Assembly: GCA_945874755.1 (NCBI GenBank)
Contig: CAMCHR010000011.1
Span: 1 to 43,143 of the forward strand
Origin: Chitinophaga pinensis
Lineage (GTDB): Bacteria > Bacteroidota > Bacteroidia > Chitinophagales > Chitinophagaceae
DNA: 43,143 nt
Direction: 5' to 3'
Shown: positions 25,872 to 35,000 of the stretch, piece after piece
Layout: each line of letters starts with the position of its first letter
Numbering within the stretch: the first letter of the stretch is position 1
Notes under the pieces: generated by a model
What the model saw: the letters and a program-made list of their open reading frames with translations, nothing else
Told to the model about the DNA's origin: nothing
The model's database searches: none
Program-made: the position numbers and the translations under genes

Positions 25872-27512
25872 ATGCGTAGATTAATCCTGACTATATTTTT
25901 GTATACCTGTTCCCAAATAGTATGGGGACAGGATGCAAAATTTTGGCATTGGAAAGATCTTGAAAAAGACGGCGTGCACGGCGTAAGTCTTTTTAAGGCA
26001 CAACAGCTTTTAACAGACCTAAAGTTAAAGCCCACGCCCATCATCATTGCTATCCTAGATGGCGGGATTGATACAGCACATCTTCAAATCAAACCACTGC
26101 TATGGAATAATCCTAAAGAAATACCAGGCAATGCTTTGGATGATGATAAGAACGGATATATAGATGATGTACATGGTTGGAATTTTTTAGGCAATGCTGC
26201 TGGTGAAAATATCAATAAAGCATCAGATGAAAAATCAAGAATCTACCATCGCTATAAAAATGAATTCAAACAAGATAATTTAGATACTGCATCCTGGGAT
26301 ACAAAAAAGAAAGCTACTTTTAAAACATGGCAACAAGCCGCTGCCGAAATTGTTTTTACAGATGAGGCTGCAGATAATTTATCTTTTATTAAAATGGCAA
26401 GGAATGCAGTGGTTAAGATGGGCACTATTTTAATTAGAGAAATAGAGGATACTAATTTTACAACAGAACAATTAGAGATTTATCAACCTATTGGAAAATT
26501 AACAGCAGATACAAAAATTTCCTACCTAAGAACAATGCAGGCTTTAGGCATAGATCGATTAACTGGATATCATTCAATTATAGAGGAACTAAATGAATAC
26601 ATTTCAGGCAAAGACCAATCCGCCGTCTCTATAGATACACCTCCTGAAGATCTAAGAAAAAAAATCACCCAAGACCAATACGAAAATTTCAATGATCAAT
26701 ATTATGGTAACAACAATATCACTGGTCCAAATGCAAAACATGGAACCCATGTAGCAGGTTTGGCTGCTGGTATTGTAGATACTAATTTTACCAAATCTAA
26801 CTTTAGTAATCCCATTCAAATTATGGGGCTGCGCGTAGTTCCAGATGGGGATGAGTATGATAAGGATATCGCTTTAGGCATTCGATATGCCGTTAACAAT
26901 GGCGCCAAAATAATCAATATGAGTTTTGGTAAATCCTTCTCACCAGAACAAGCATGGGTAGATAGTGCCATTCGATACGCTGCATCAAAAGATGTATTGA
27001 TTATTCATTCTGCTGGCAATGAATCTTATGACTTAAATAAAAAATCTGTCTACCCTAGTCCTTACTCAAATGTTTTTAAGGATAAAGCAATGAATATGAT
27101 TACAGTGGGCGCAAGTAGTGACCCAGTGATTGCAGAAAGTATCTTAACCGACTTTAGTAATTACGGTAATAAAATTGTGGATGTATTGAGCCCAGGAAAT
27201 AAAATATTTTCAAGCTTACCCAATCAACAATATGGTTTTTTAAATGGTACCAGTATGTCTGCACCTATCATAAGCCATATTGCAGCATTGGTTCGCGCTT
27301 ATTTTCCTAATCTTAGTGCGACTGAAGTTAAAGCAATACTTTTGCAAAGTAATTGGACACCAAATGACTCTAATACATTGTTCCCTATTCCACAAAAGGA
27401 CCAATCGAAAAAATTAAATGAAATAAGTGCAGAAGGTGGTATCATCAATGCTGCATTATCAATTCAAAATGCACTCCTGTTTCAAAGAAATAAAAAAAAT
27501 AACACTCCATAA
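25872..27512 (+). CDS. secreted S8 (subtilisin-like) serine protease
   Basis: Exported endopeptidase. Counting from an upstream in-frame ATG at 25857, the triad is D68 (ILDGGIDT), H295 (HGTHVAGLAAG) and S466 (NGTSMSAP), with the oxyanion Asn N388 (SAGNES). The ATG at 25872 is preferred because it opens a normal signal peptide (RRLILTIFLYTCSQIVWGQ). Asp and His are separated by 227 residues, against a few dozen in classical subtilisins, so a large helical insert (about 80-290) is present. No type IX C-terminal sorting domain is visible, so it is probably periplasmic. It begins a few bases after the aldehyde dehydrogenase stop. Confidence 0.92.
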   Translation: MRRLILTIFLYTCSQIVWGQDAKFWHWKDLEKDGVHGVSLFKAQQLLTDLKLKPTPIIIAILDGGIDTAHLQIKPLLWNNPKEIPGNALDDDKNGYIDDVHGWNFLGNAAGENINKASDEKSRIYHRYKNEFKQDNLDTASWDTKKKATFKTWQQAAAEIVFTDEAADNLSFIKMARNAVVKMGTILIREIEDTNFTTEQLEIYQPIGKLTADTKISYLRTMQALGIDRLTGYHSIIEELNEYISGKDQSAVSIDTPPEDLRKKITQDQYENFNDQYYGNNNITGPNAKHGTHVAGLAAGIVDTNFTKSNFSNPIQIMGLRVVPDGDEYDKDIALGIRYAVNNGAKIINMSFGKSFSPEQAWVDSAIRYAASKDVLIIHSAGNESYDLNKKSVYPSPYSNVFKDKAMNMITVGASSDPVIAESILTDFSNYGNKIVDVLSPGNKIFSSLPNQQYGFLNGTSMSAPIISHIAALVRAYFPNLSATEVKAILLQSNWTPNDSNTLFPIPQKDQSKKLNEISAEGGIINAALSIQNALLFQRNKKNNTP

Positions 27513-27528
27513 TCAATAACACCAATAC

Positions 27529-28041
27529 ATGTCTAGACCAAGCACCACAGAGTACGCATCATTTTTTCAAACCTATATTAATTATACAAGTGGGAAGGAT
27601 TATGAGATTCTATTAAAACAATACCATGACAGACTTGTGGATTCATGGAATGCTATCCCACTTGAAAAAATCAAGTACGCTTACGGCCCAGAAAAATGGA
27701 CAATACAGCAAATGTTTCAACATGTGATTGATACAGAAAGAATCTTTGCATATCGTGCCCTAGCCATTGCAAGACAGGATAAAACATCCTTACCCGGTTT
27801 TGACGAAAATAACTACGCTGCCAATGGAGATGCGAGTCACCGAAACTGGAAGGATATGTTAATTGAATGGAGAACTGTAAGACAAGCAACTAATTTATTA
27901 TTTGCTTCATTTACGCAAGATCAATTAAAAACAAAAGGTAATTGCAACGGACATGATGTGACTGTGAATGCATTAGGATTCATCCTCTTTGGACATGCCT
28001 TACACCATTTGCATATCCTGAAAGAGCGATATGATATCTAA
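27529..28041 (+). CDS. DinB/YfiT-like metal-binding protein
   Basis: 170-residue four-helix protein of the DinB superfamily. The probable metal triad is H65 (QMFQHVIDTERI), H156 and H160 (GHALHHLHILKERY). These proteins include thiol transferases and hydrolases with a divalent metal; activity here is unknown. Last gene of the five-gene run, 16 bases after the protease gene, followed by a structured intergenic region. Confidence 0.87.
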   Translation: MSRPSTTEYASFFQTYINYTSGKDYEILLKQYHDRLVDSWNAIPLEKIKYAYGPEKWTIQQMFQHVIDTERIFAYRALAIARQDKTSLPGFDENNYAANGDASHRNWKDMLIEWRTVRQATNLLFASFTQDQLKTKGNCNGHDVTVNALGFILFGHALHHLHILKERYDI

Positions 28042-28123
28042 TTGAGTTGAACAAGTTCAACTCAATTATGAATTGCACAAAGTGCGATTCGTGATTTGAA
28101 TCATACGATGTATAACTCAATTT
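28040..28123. terminator. multi-hairpin intergenic region between dinB-like and yceI genes
   Basis: Overlapping hairpins between convergent genes. Hairpin A pairs 28040-28052 with 28055-28067 (13 bp, perfect). Hairpin B pairs 28064-28078 with 28083-28097 (15 bp including three G-T pairs, AAAA loop). The 5' end AATTGAGTT can alternatively pair with a second AACTCAATT at 28115-28123, closing the whole 84-nt segment. There are no long T-runs, so it is not a textbook terminator, though it probably ends transcription from both sides. Confidence 0.5.
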
Positions 28124-28129
28124 CTAAGA

Positions 28130-28702
28130 CTACTTACTAGCGTAAATGTGTACTGCTAATTGAACTTGCGTATCAATCGCACCCACTCCATAATTGATTC
28201 CAAATAATGTTCTGTCAATTGGGAAAAATGCTTCTGCAAAAAAACCTTTCTCGTCTGCACTTCTGATAATTGCTTCAAAACTGATTTCTTTTGTAAAACC
28301 TTTTATTGTTACTGATCCCGTTAAAGTTGCTTTATCAGCAGTGGTATACTTTACTGCACTGATATTAAAAGTAGCTTCACCAAACTTGGCCACATCAAAA
28401 AAGTCAGCAGAAGATAAATGACCAGCTAATTTGTCGCCAGCTGCATCTGTTATTTTCATACCAGCCACATCTACTACAAAAGATCCACCAACTAATTTAC
28501 CACCGTCAATTTTAACAGTGCCTGACTTAACTGGGATAACGCCTGTATGGAAATCACTCTTTTTAGACCCTGTGAAATCTACTCTACTCTTTTGGGCTGT
28601 CACTGTGAAAGTTTCAGCTTGTTTAGTACTAGTTGGGTTGTTGAAAGAGAATAATACCACTGTGGCGATTGCGAAAGCCGAAGAAAGAATGATTTTTTTC
28701 AT
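28130..28702 (-). CDS. YceI family periplasmic protein
   Basis: 190 residues: a signal peptide (about 1-20, MKKIILSSAFAIATVVLFSF) and a lipocalin-like YceI barrel (about 30-188) containing SRVDFTGSKKSDFHTG, GTVKIDGGKLVGGSF, LTGSVTIKGFTKEISF and FPIDRTLFGINYG. Family members bind polyisoprenoids or similar hydrophobic molecules in the periplasm and are often induced by stress; the ligand here is unknown. It has a near-perfect promoter far upstream (28824-28854), giving a leader of about 115 bases. Divergent from sucC. Confidence 0.93.
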   Translation of the reverse strand: MKKIILSSAFAIATVVLFSFNNPTSTKQAETFTVTAQKSRVDFTGSKKSDFHTGVIPVKSGTVKIDGGKLVGGSFVVDVAGMKITDAAGDKLAGHLSSADFFDVAKFGEATFNISAVKYTTADKATLTGSVTIKGFTKEISFEAIIRSADEKGFFAEAFFPIDRTLFGINYGVGAIDTQVQLAVHIYASK

Positions 28703-28823
28703 ATTTGGTGTTTTTTAAATTTATAATTTGGCCTTAAAAGGGATAACAAATTAGGATTCTTTTGGTTTAGTTAATGATTAAATTAAAAACAATTTTTTAA
28801 ATTTTTTAAACTCATAGAGCTCC

Positions 28824-28854
28824 CAAAGATACTAATCAATGTTTAAACAACAAA
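28824..28854 (-). promoter_or_regulatory. promoter of yceI, TTTG-N19-TATCTTTG
   Basis: Minus-strand TTTG (28854-28851), 19 bases, then TATCTTTG (28831-28824), matching the Bacteroidota consensus at every defined position. Transcription would start near 28818, about 115 bases before the yceI ATG. The palindrome GTTTAAAC (28841-28848) sits between the boxes. Confidence 0.7.
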
Positions 28855-28936
28855 ATATATGATTGAATGTATTTTTAGACCTATTTTACCCTGATAATCT
28901 GCCTTTTATCTATTAACTTCGCCAAAATTCCTCACT

Positions 28937-30148
28937 ATGAACCTGCATGAATATCAAGCAAAAGAATTACTAAAAAAGTACAATGTTCCTGTTCAAGAAG
29001 GTGTAGCAGTTGATAATGTAAAAGACGCAGTCGCTGCATACCAAAAAATTGCAACAGAGACCAATAATAAATTTGCTGTAGTGAAAGCTCAAATTCACGC
29101 AGGTGGTCGTGGTAAAGGTAAAATCAATGGATCAGAACAAAGAGGTGTAGCTGTTGGTAAATCAGCAGAAGACATCGAAAACTTTGCAAAAAATATACTT
29201 GGTGGCACTTTGGTGACCATTCAAACTGGCCCAGCCGGTAAATTAGTTAGCAAAATTTTAGTGGCACAAGATGTGTATTATGAAGGTCCTCAGCCAACTA
29301 AAGAATTATACTTGTCTATCTTATTAGATCGTGCTAAAGGCATGAATGTAGTGATGTATAGCACAGAAGGTGGTATGGATATAGAAGAAGTAGCACACAA
29401 TACCCCAGAAAAAATATTCAAAGAATGGGTACACCCTGGAGGTGGACTACAAGGTTTCCAAGCAAGAAAAATTGCTTTTAACTTAGGTTTAAGTGGTGAA
29501 GCTTTTAAAAGCTGTGTGAAATTTGTTACAAATTTATACAATGCATACGTTGGTTTAGATTGCGGTATGTTAGAGATCAATCCTCTTTTCAAAACTGCTG
29601 ATGATAAAATCATTGCAGTAGATTGTAAAATGAATATTGACGATAGCGCATTAATGCGTCATCCAGATTTATTAGCCATGAGAGATGTATCAGAAGAAGA
29701 TCCAACAGAAGTAGAAGCAGGTGAATTCAATTTAAACTTTGTTAAATTAGACGGTAACGTGGGTTGTATGGTAAACGGAGCTGGTTTGGCTATGGCCACA
29801 ATGGATATGATTAAGTTAAGTGGTGGAGAGCCAGCTAACTTCTTAGACGTAGGTGGTTCTGCCAATGCACAAACCGTTGAAGCTGGATTCAGAATTATTA
29901 TGAAAGATCCTAATGTAAAAGCGATCTTGATCAATATATTCGGTGGTATCGTTCGTTGTGATCGTGTTGCTGCTGGGGTTATTGAAGCGTTCAACAAGTT
30001 AGGCAATATCGATATTCCAATCATTGTACGTTTACAAGGTACCAATGCGGTTGAAGCAAAAAAATTAATAGATGAAAGTGGATTGAAAGTTCAATCTGCT
30101 ATTTTATTGAGTGAAGCGGCAGATTTGGTGAAGCAAGCTGTAGCGTAG
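28937..30148 (+). CDS. sucC: succinyl-CoA synthetase (ADP-forming), beta subunit
   Basis: Beta subunit of the TCA-cycle enzyme that converts succinyl-CoA to succinate with formation of ATP or GTP. 403 residues: an N-terminal ATP-grasp domain beginning MNLHEYQAKELL, with the nucleotide loop VKAQIHAGGRGKG (49-61) and LEINPL, and a C-terminal CoA-ligase domain with VGGSANAQTVE and NIFGGIVRCDRVAAGV. The alpha subunit (sucD) is not adjacent. TAACTTCG at 28914-28921 resembles the -7 variant used elsewhere in the window. ATG start, followed by a strong terminator. Confidence 0.97.
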   Translation: MNLHEYQAKELLKKYNVPVQEGVAVDNVKDAVAAYQKIATETNNKFAVVKAQIHAGGRGKGKINGSEQRGVAVGKSAEDIENFAKNILGGTLVTIQTGPAGKLVSKILVAQDVYYEGPQPTKELYLSILLDRAKGMNVVMYSTEGGMDIEEVAHNTPEKIFKEWVHPGGGLQGFQARKIAFNLGLSGEAFKSCVKFVTNLYNAYVGLDCGMLEINPLFKTADDKIIAVDCKMNIDDSALMRHPDLLAMRDVSEEDPTEVEAGEFNLNFVKLDGNVGCMVNGAGLAMATMDMIKLSGGEPANFLDVGGSANAQTVEAGFRIIMKDPNVKAILINIFGGIVRCDRVAAGVIEAFNKLGNIDIPIIVRLQGTNAVEAKKLIDESGLKVQSAILLSEAADLVKQAVA

Positions 30149-30153
30149 TTTTT

Positions 30154-30206
30154 ACTAAAAAATCTACTGATTTTTTAGTAATGCCTCGATTTTTCGAGGC
30201 ATTACT
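30154..30206 (+). terminator. tandem hairpin terminator of sucC
   Basis: First stem 30154-30163 with 30170-30179 (ACTAAAAAAT/ATTTTTTAGT); second stem 30177-30189 with 30194-30206 (AGTAATGCCTCGA/TCGAGGCATTACT, TTTT loop) followed by TTTTTATTTT. The second is a classical rho-independent terminator; the first shares three bases with it. Confidence 0.88.
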
Positions 30207-30279
30207 TTTTATTTTAAGCCTACACTATTTCCTTGATCTTTTTTATGCTATATTTTGAAAAATAGCATGGTAAATAAAA

Positions 30280-30906
30280 CTATGCTTGTACTACCCTTAC
30301 CTCAGTTAATCCACTGAAAGAATACACATGACCAGTTGTAATTTCTACACATTCAATTCGAATTCGGCGTTTTTTTATTTTTTTAAAGCGCTTCCCCTTT
30401 TCGGTTTCAAATAAAGCGCCATCTGGCAAATGTGCAACAAATGCCATCCCTACTTTTTTTGCTTTATCATAACGCCTCAAAACGAGTAATAGTGCGGTTT
30501 CCCCATTGGCGGTTGCAGCAGGATTGAGTACTGTTTTTTTAAGTGACTTTTTAATATCTAAAGGAAATATATCTCGTTGGATAAAGTCCGCAAGTAATAA
30601 ACCATATAAGTATTTCCATTCTTTACCATGTGCATCAACCCTATTTTTATATTGCTCGTAACAAAGTAAATGACCCAACTCATGCAAGAGCGTGATTAAA
30701 AATTCATACTGATTTAAATTACCATTGACCGAAATTTTATGGTTAGCTCCCATGAGCGGATGTCGATAATCACCCAACACAGATTTCCTTGCTTTAGTCA
30801 CTGTTAAGTGCACTTTGTATTGATGAATCAAGGCCAAAACAGGCTCAAAAGCACCCTCTGGCAAATAGGCTTTTAATGCGTGAAGTGGATGTTCAACTTT
30901 TGACAA
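30280..30906 (-). CDS. SprT-like zinc metalloprotease-domain protein
   Basis: 208 residues. The HExxH zinc motif is HELGH (75-79, within LITLLHELGHLLCYEQ), with a probable third ligand H93 in DAHGKEWKYL, as in the SprT/Spartan family. The C-terminal half has many Lys/Arg (KRFKKIKKRRIR) and could contact nucleic acid; the four-cysteine zinc ribbon of eukaryotic Spartan is absent. Physiological substrate unknown. It lies 10 bases after the AtpI-like gene and ends that transcription unit. Confidence 0.85.
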   Translation of the reverse strand: MSKVEHPLHALKAYLPEGAFEPVLALIHQYKVHLTVTKARKSVLGDYRHPLMGANHKISVNGNLNQYEFLITLLHELGHLLCYEQYKNRVDAHGKEWKYLYGLLLADFIQRDIFPLDIKKSLKKTVLNPAATANGETALLLVLRRYDKAKKVGMAFVAHLPDGALFETEKGKRFKKIKKRRIRIECVEITTGHVYSFSGLTEVRVVQA

Positions 30907-30916
30907 TCGATTTAAT

Positions 30917-31303
30917 TTATGCGTCTTTTTTTATTTTAGTCCACCCAATCTCAATCCAAGTATACCATAAATATAAGCCCATCGCTATCAATAAATTATA
31001 AGTACCAAGGGGCGCTTTTTTTTGAATGGCATACCATAATGCTGCCCCTCCAATTATTATAAACTTAATCATTGTGCCAGTGATTACAGATCGAACCATC
31101 TTATTGGGATTGCTTACGTCAAGTTGACTTATTCTTTTAAAATTAACTAATGCAATTACAAATAATATACTATTTACAATAATGATAAAATTACTATTGA
31201 CAGGAATTTGAATTGCTATTTTTTGCTGCATTAGCACCAAGACAAGTATTGCAAAAAACAAAGCAAATACCGGGATAAACTTTTTTTGAAAAAATACAAT
31301 CAT
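30917..31303 (-). CDS. AtpI-like membrane protein (ATP synthase accessory candidate)
   Basis: 128 residues with four membrane helices (about 9-26, 38-54, 72-90 and 99-117) and a Lys-rich end (KIKKDA). The pattern of two helices, a short loop (NFKRISQLDVSNPNKMVRSV), a third helix after MIKF and a fourth before WIEIGW resembles the protein encoded between AtpZ and subunit a in Bacteroidota ATP synthase operons. Sequence similarity in this class is weak, so this rests partly on position: it overlaps the AtpZ-like gene by four bases. No ATP synthase subunit gene follows here. Confidence 0.55.
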   Translation of the reverse strand: MIVFFQKKFIPVFALFFAILVLVLMQQKIAIQIPVNSNFIIIVNSILFVIALVNFKRISQLDVSNPNKMVRSVITGTMIKFIIIGGAALWYAIQKKAPLGTYNLLIAMGLYLWYTWIEIGWTKIKKDA

Positions 31304-31518
31304 TTATTTTTTGATTTAGGTTGGGTATCTCTTATAATTTTGAATAATGAAAATATAATAAATAATGAAGGTAGTACCCATAAAAAAAGGGGCGCTACCC
31401 TTCCCGTTTTTTGATCAATAAATTTACCTAAGAAAATCAAAAGAGTTAATGCCACTGCCCATTGGCTAGCTAAACCAGCAAACTTGCCCCATTGAATTTG
31501 ATTGATATTTTTATTCAT
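31300..31518 (-). CDS. AtpZ/AtpI family protein
   Basis: 72 residues with two membrane helices (about 17-33 and 43-60) separated by GKFIDQKTGRVAP, which matches the G-x-x-x-D-x-x-x-G loop of AtpZ/AtpI proteins. These assist assembly of the ATP synthase c-ring or act in cation uptake. It overlaps the following AtpI-like gene by four bases (ATGA), so the two are translationally coupled, and sits 10 bases after the M23-anchor-like gene. Confidence 0.75.
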   Translation of the reverse strand: MNKNINQIQWGKFAGLASQWAVALTLLIFLGKFIDQKTGRVAPLFLWVLPSLFIIFSLFKIIRDTQPKSKNK

Positions 31519-31528
31519 CTTAACACAA

Positions 31529-31924
31529 TTAGTCTAAAGAGGGTAAACTCTCTGGTAATTGAAGTGGAATTGTATCTAATTGTTGTGGATTCCCTTCTGA
31601 TAACACTTTTTTGATGCCTTCTATATATTGCTCTTTAAAATGTACTGCTTGTTCTAAAGAATCGGTACGAATTTTAAGTAATTCTAATGCTGATCGGCTT
31701 TCCTTAGTCCCGTAACCAGGAATATAATATTTTAAGGGAGTAAAAGCAATTAAAGCAATTGTTAATCCGACTAGAAACATGAATGCAATACTCAATCCCA
31801 AATACACTGATTTTCTGGATAACCTAAACGCAATGACCTCGTCATAAGTGTCATCATTGGTCACTACCAAACGATAAGTACTGCTACGTCTTTTAAAAGT
31901 ATTGTTAATATCTAAGTTTGCCAT
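31529..31924 (-). CDS. stand-alone N-terminal anchor domain of M23-peptidase type
   Basis: 131 residues: an N-terminal cytoplasmic part with YRLVVTNDDTYDEVIAFRLS (17-36), one membrane helix (about 40-61), the conserved FTPLKYYIPGYG (61-72) and a coiled-coil-like stretch with DSLEQAVHFKEQYIEGIKKVLS (88-109). In Bacteroidota this arrangement is the N terminus of envelope M23 (LytM) peptidases. Here the protein stops in a Pro/Leu-rich tail with no peptidase domain, and only 10 bases separate it from the next gene, so no remnant exists. A scaffold role at the cell envelope is inferred. First gene of the unit, divergent from the PorW/SprE-like gene. Confidence 0.7.
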   Translation of the reverse strand: MANLDINNTFKRRSSTYRLVVTNDDTYDEVIAFRLSRKSVYLGLSIAFMFLVGLTIALIAFTPLKYYIPGYGTKESRSALELLKIRTDSLEQAVHFKEQYIEGIKKVLSEGNPQQLDTIPLQLPESLPSLD

Positions 31925-31952
31925 AATCTTTAATCTGTATAAAGGTACAACC

Positions 31953-31987
31953 TTTGCTTTATTTAAACAGAATATGCCTTATTTTTA
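31953..31987 (+). promoter_or_regulatory. candidate promoter of the PorW/SprE-like gene
   Basis: TTTG (31953-31956), 23 bases, then TATTTTTA (31980-31987), one base off TAnnTTTG. The leader would be about 10 bases. On the other strand TACCTTTA (31947-31940) is a weaker candidate for the M23-anchor gene. Confidence 0.4.
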
Positions 31988-32003
31988 AGGTGTTTTTAAC
32001 CCT

Positions 32004-35000
32004 ATGCAACAAGATACTACATATACTCAGTTTAAACCCTTCATTTGCTTGTTTGCAATAGCCATACTATTCCATATTGGCAGTCCAATCTATGCGCAGG
32101 ATACAACAAAATCAATTCTGGATATCAATAACACAAAGTTGATAAAAAAAGCGAACCAAATTTTAGATAGTAACCAAAAAAAAATCAACAACTTCATCAA
32201 TAAAAAAATCGAAAAGGCAAAAGATGGATTAAATAAAAAAACAAATGATCTTATAGACAAAACAGGTTTTAATGAAATCGACAAGCCCCTTCCCTATGAG
32301 CGTTTATTAGATAAAAAATATACCCTCGGCCGTCGTGCATATCAAAACACAGTATCCCAGTTTAATTATCTATTCCATGCTGAAATTACATTAGAAGAAA
32401 TCATTCAAAAAGCACGAGATATAAATGAAGACGATTATACAGAATTACTGCCTTTTTATGATTATGATTTAAGCATTACAGCAAAAGAATCGATTGATTC
32501 AATCATTTATCGTTGTAATGCCAATATTGTATTACATGATTTAAGAAGTAATTATGTAGATGACGCCTATTTGTTATTGGCGAAAACTTATTTATATCAC
32601 AAAAATTTTGATACCGCTGGAAGTATATTACAATTCATCAACTACTCATTTTATGATAAGGATGATGGTGCTGATCAACCAATTGGTAGTAACTTAAATA
32701 AAACAGGAAAATTCAGTATTGCCTCAGCAGAAAATAATCGAGTTTGGGAAAATAAGAATATCAGAAATGAAAGTATGATCTGGCAAGCGAGAAATTATTT
32801 TGAAGCTGGCGAAATAAATGAAGGAATAAGTTTATTACAATTATTAAAAACAGATATTGGATTCCCAAGTCGTTTATACCCCTTTTTATTCGAACAATTG
32901 GCTTACGGCTATTACTTATCTGGCATCAATGATAGTGCAGCAAATTATTTAATCAAGGGTTTAGACAATGCGCAAGATTTACTCACTAAAGCTAGATGGT
33001 CTTTTCTAATTGCACAACTATTTGAAAAAGAACAAAAAATTGACCTAGCTTATATTTGGTATAAAAAAGCTGGTGCTATTGTTTCCAATCCGGTTATTGC
33101 AGTTTATGCAAGCATTTATATGGCAAGTATAGAGGCAAATCGCGGTGAGAAATCATGGGAAAGTTTAGCCAACGCATTGGAGCGTATGTTAAAGAAAGAT
33201 AAATACAGCGCCTATGCAGATATCGTCTATTACGAAATGGCACAACTAGCACTTCGTAATCAGGCTATGTCAAAAGCAAATCAATGGCTAATTGCATCTA
33301 TTCAGAAAAATGAAAAAAATACTAAACTTAAACAAAAAGCATTGGTTCAATTAGGTGCTTTAAATTACAAAATGGACCAATTTTCAGTGGCTAAAATCGC
33401 ATATGAAAATTTAAGTGACGTATTAAAAACAAATCCTAATTATGATCAAGTCACCTTAAGAAAAAAATGGATTGATAAAATAGTCGTATTAGACGAATTG
33501 ATCGCTAAAGAAGATAGCTTGCAGATGATTTATAGCGCTCCAAAAGATAAGCAATTACAAATGCTAAATGATTGGCAAAAAAGAGTGTCGCTGAATAAGT
33601 CGAAGCAAAAGAATTTATTAACTGATCCTAATAAAAAAACAGATGAATCAGTTACATTAAATAGAAACAACCAAAATAATAATTCAGGATATTCATTTAG
33701 CAATGCTTTTGCAAATACAACATCAAAACAAGCTATAAAATCTGACTTTTATTTTGACAACCCTCAAAATGTAAGTATGGGTATAACCAACTATATCAAA
33801 AAATGGGGAGATCGACCAAATGTTGATAATTGGCGAAGAAAAACAAGTATTTTGTTACTTAAATCAAGTTCCATAAATGCCAATAAGGATAGTGCTCAAA
33901 ATGATACCCCATTGAATGCAACTGAGATTAGGATTAAAGACAATACATTACCTCCACTGAAAGATAAAGCCGATTCGATTTCAATTGAATTAATTGAAAC
34001 AGCATTAGATTTAATGGAATCCAAAGCAATATGGAATAAAAATAGCTTAGCTATTGCAAAAATATTTTTATACGAACTGGATGATTTTGAAAAAGCATTG
34101 CCAAGATACCTAGCAGTCATTCAAAATGATATTGAACCAAATGGAACTGAAAGTGCTTTACTTGACTTAGCAAGCCATTACTTGCATATTGGACAATCAA
34201 CTAAATCTGATAGTATTATTCTGCTCATCACTCAACAGTACCCTGAGGGTATCTATGTTCAAAAGAAGAAAGCGAAAGAAAATCTTGACCGTATTGATAA
34301 AAACAGTTCAGAGGCATATAAAACAGCTTATTTTTTAGCACAAATTGGAGACTGGGATCAATTTAGTGTACAAATGGAAGCTGCACAAGCGCAATTCAAG
34401 GGCACAAAATGGAATACACCCTACCAGTTTTTAAAAGTGAAAATGAATGCCCAGCAAGGCAAGGACAGTATAGCAATCGTATTATTAAATGAGCTAATCG
34501 AAAAAAATAAAAGTGAGTCCATCAAAGCCAGAGCTAGAAATATTATTACTGAAATCAATAATAGAAAAACAACCGAAGCCTATCTTGCAGCGTTAAAAAT
34601 AGAAAAACCAAATAAATTGGTCAATGCTAACGGAGATGTACTTGAACTAACCAAAAGCCCTGTGATTGCTTTAAAGAATGACAATAGTTTAAATAGCATT
34701 GGTAAAACAAATAATATGGCAGCTGTTACTGTTAAAAAAGACAGTGCTCAAAACCTAGCTGTGCAAAATCAAATTATGTTCACCAATGATAGCTTAGAAC
34801 AACATTATATTGCTTTACAAACGATGAATGTTTCTGCTGTATTTGTGAAAGAAATTCAAAATGCATTCAAAGACGTCCATACTGAAGATTTCAGAAAACT
34901 AAACCTGGCAGTGACTTATGTTCAGTTTACAGATCAAAGTCATATCGTTTGGATTGGACCATTTACAAATGCATCTGATGGTCTAGCCTATATCAATAAA

